64,000 bases of DNA from Cutibacterium acnes (GTDB taxonomy: Bacteria > Actinomycetota > Actinomycetes > Propionibacteriales > Propionibacteriaceae). The notes under the pieces are model-generated. The model had not been told where the DNA came from, made no database searches, and worked only from the letters and a program-made list of their open reading frames with translations. This document shows positions 63,918 through 64,000 of the stretch, piece by piece (the stretch's first letter is position 1; each line of letters starts with the position of its first letter). The DNA is taken from the NCBI RefSeq assembly GCF_003030305.1, contig NZ_CP023676.1, forward strand, positions 1,984,001 to 2,048,000, in the 5' to 3' direction. The translations under genes were made by a program, and so were the position numbers.

Positions 63918-63970
63918 AGCGCCAACGGGGACGACCTCGTTTGGCATGGTTTGTCGTCCCCGTTGGCGCT
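63918..63970 (+). terminator. Long hairpin after roxP
   Basis: An 18-bp perfect stem, AGCGCCAACGGGGACGAC with its complement, and a 17-nt loop, 17 nt beyond the roxP stop. No U-run on either strand. It may stabilise the highly expressed roxP mRNA as well as terminate it, and could serve a convergent gene outside the window. Confidence 0.7.
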
Positions 63971-64000
63971 CATAGCGATGAGACGGTGCTGCCCATGTGG

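Overview
The window is ordinary chromosomal DNA of a high-GC Gram-positive bacterium. Gene content and protein sequences point to Cutibacterium (Propionibacterium) acnes or a very close relative. The clearest species marker is the secreted antioxidant protein RoxP at the right end, supported by a proline-threonine adhesin with a homopolymer in its promoter, KorAB, and a menaquinone-type nuo operon. I recognised these from memory of protein families; no search was run. No rRNA, CRISPR array, insertion sequence or prophage was seen.

Layout. 1-17562 is almost all minus strand and holds the transcription/translation core in the usual actinobacterial order: tRNA-Trp, secE, nusG, rplK, rplA, rplJ, rplL, rpoB, rpoC, rpsL, rpsG, fusA (cut by the left edge). 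Three secreted-protein genes sit inside this block (1534-4943). All three end in LPxTG plus one residue, and one has a G14 tract inside its promoter. 17774-22050 carries an aspartate aminotransferase, murB, a HadB/HadA-like dehydratase pair, rpmG and tRNAs for Met, Thr and Tyr. 22221-30216 holds xth, a crotonase-fold hydrolase, an MptB-like mannosyltransferase, a small NuoB/NuoC/ferredoxin module without NuoD, and divergent korAB.

30546-34632 is an accessory, decaying stretch. It has a secreted SGNH-hydrolase locus broken by a frameshift and an in-frame stop, two tandem paralogous membrane proteins plus a remnant of a third, and remains of a VapBC-type toxin-antitoxin pair. An M13 peptidase follows. 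36757-43083 is the most interesting region: two ABC-type systems transcribed away from each other around an 80-residue peptide gene that looks like a bacteriocin or signalling-peptide precursor, with a site-2-protease-like membrane protein at the end of the plus-strand operon. No radical-SAM or lanthipeptide enzyme is visible.

43100-63185 returns to housekeeping on the minus strand: CitE-like lyase, cobF, a long-chain polyprenyl diphosphate synthase, the 14-gene nuoA-N operon with overlapping genes, and a MenJ-like reductase. The prenyl synthase and the MenJ-like reductase flank the complex I operon, so menaquinone tail synthesis and reduction lie next to the enzyme that uses menaquinone. roxP closes the window on the plus strand.
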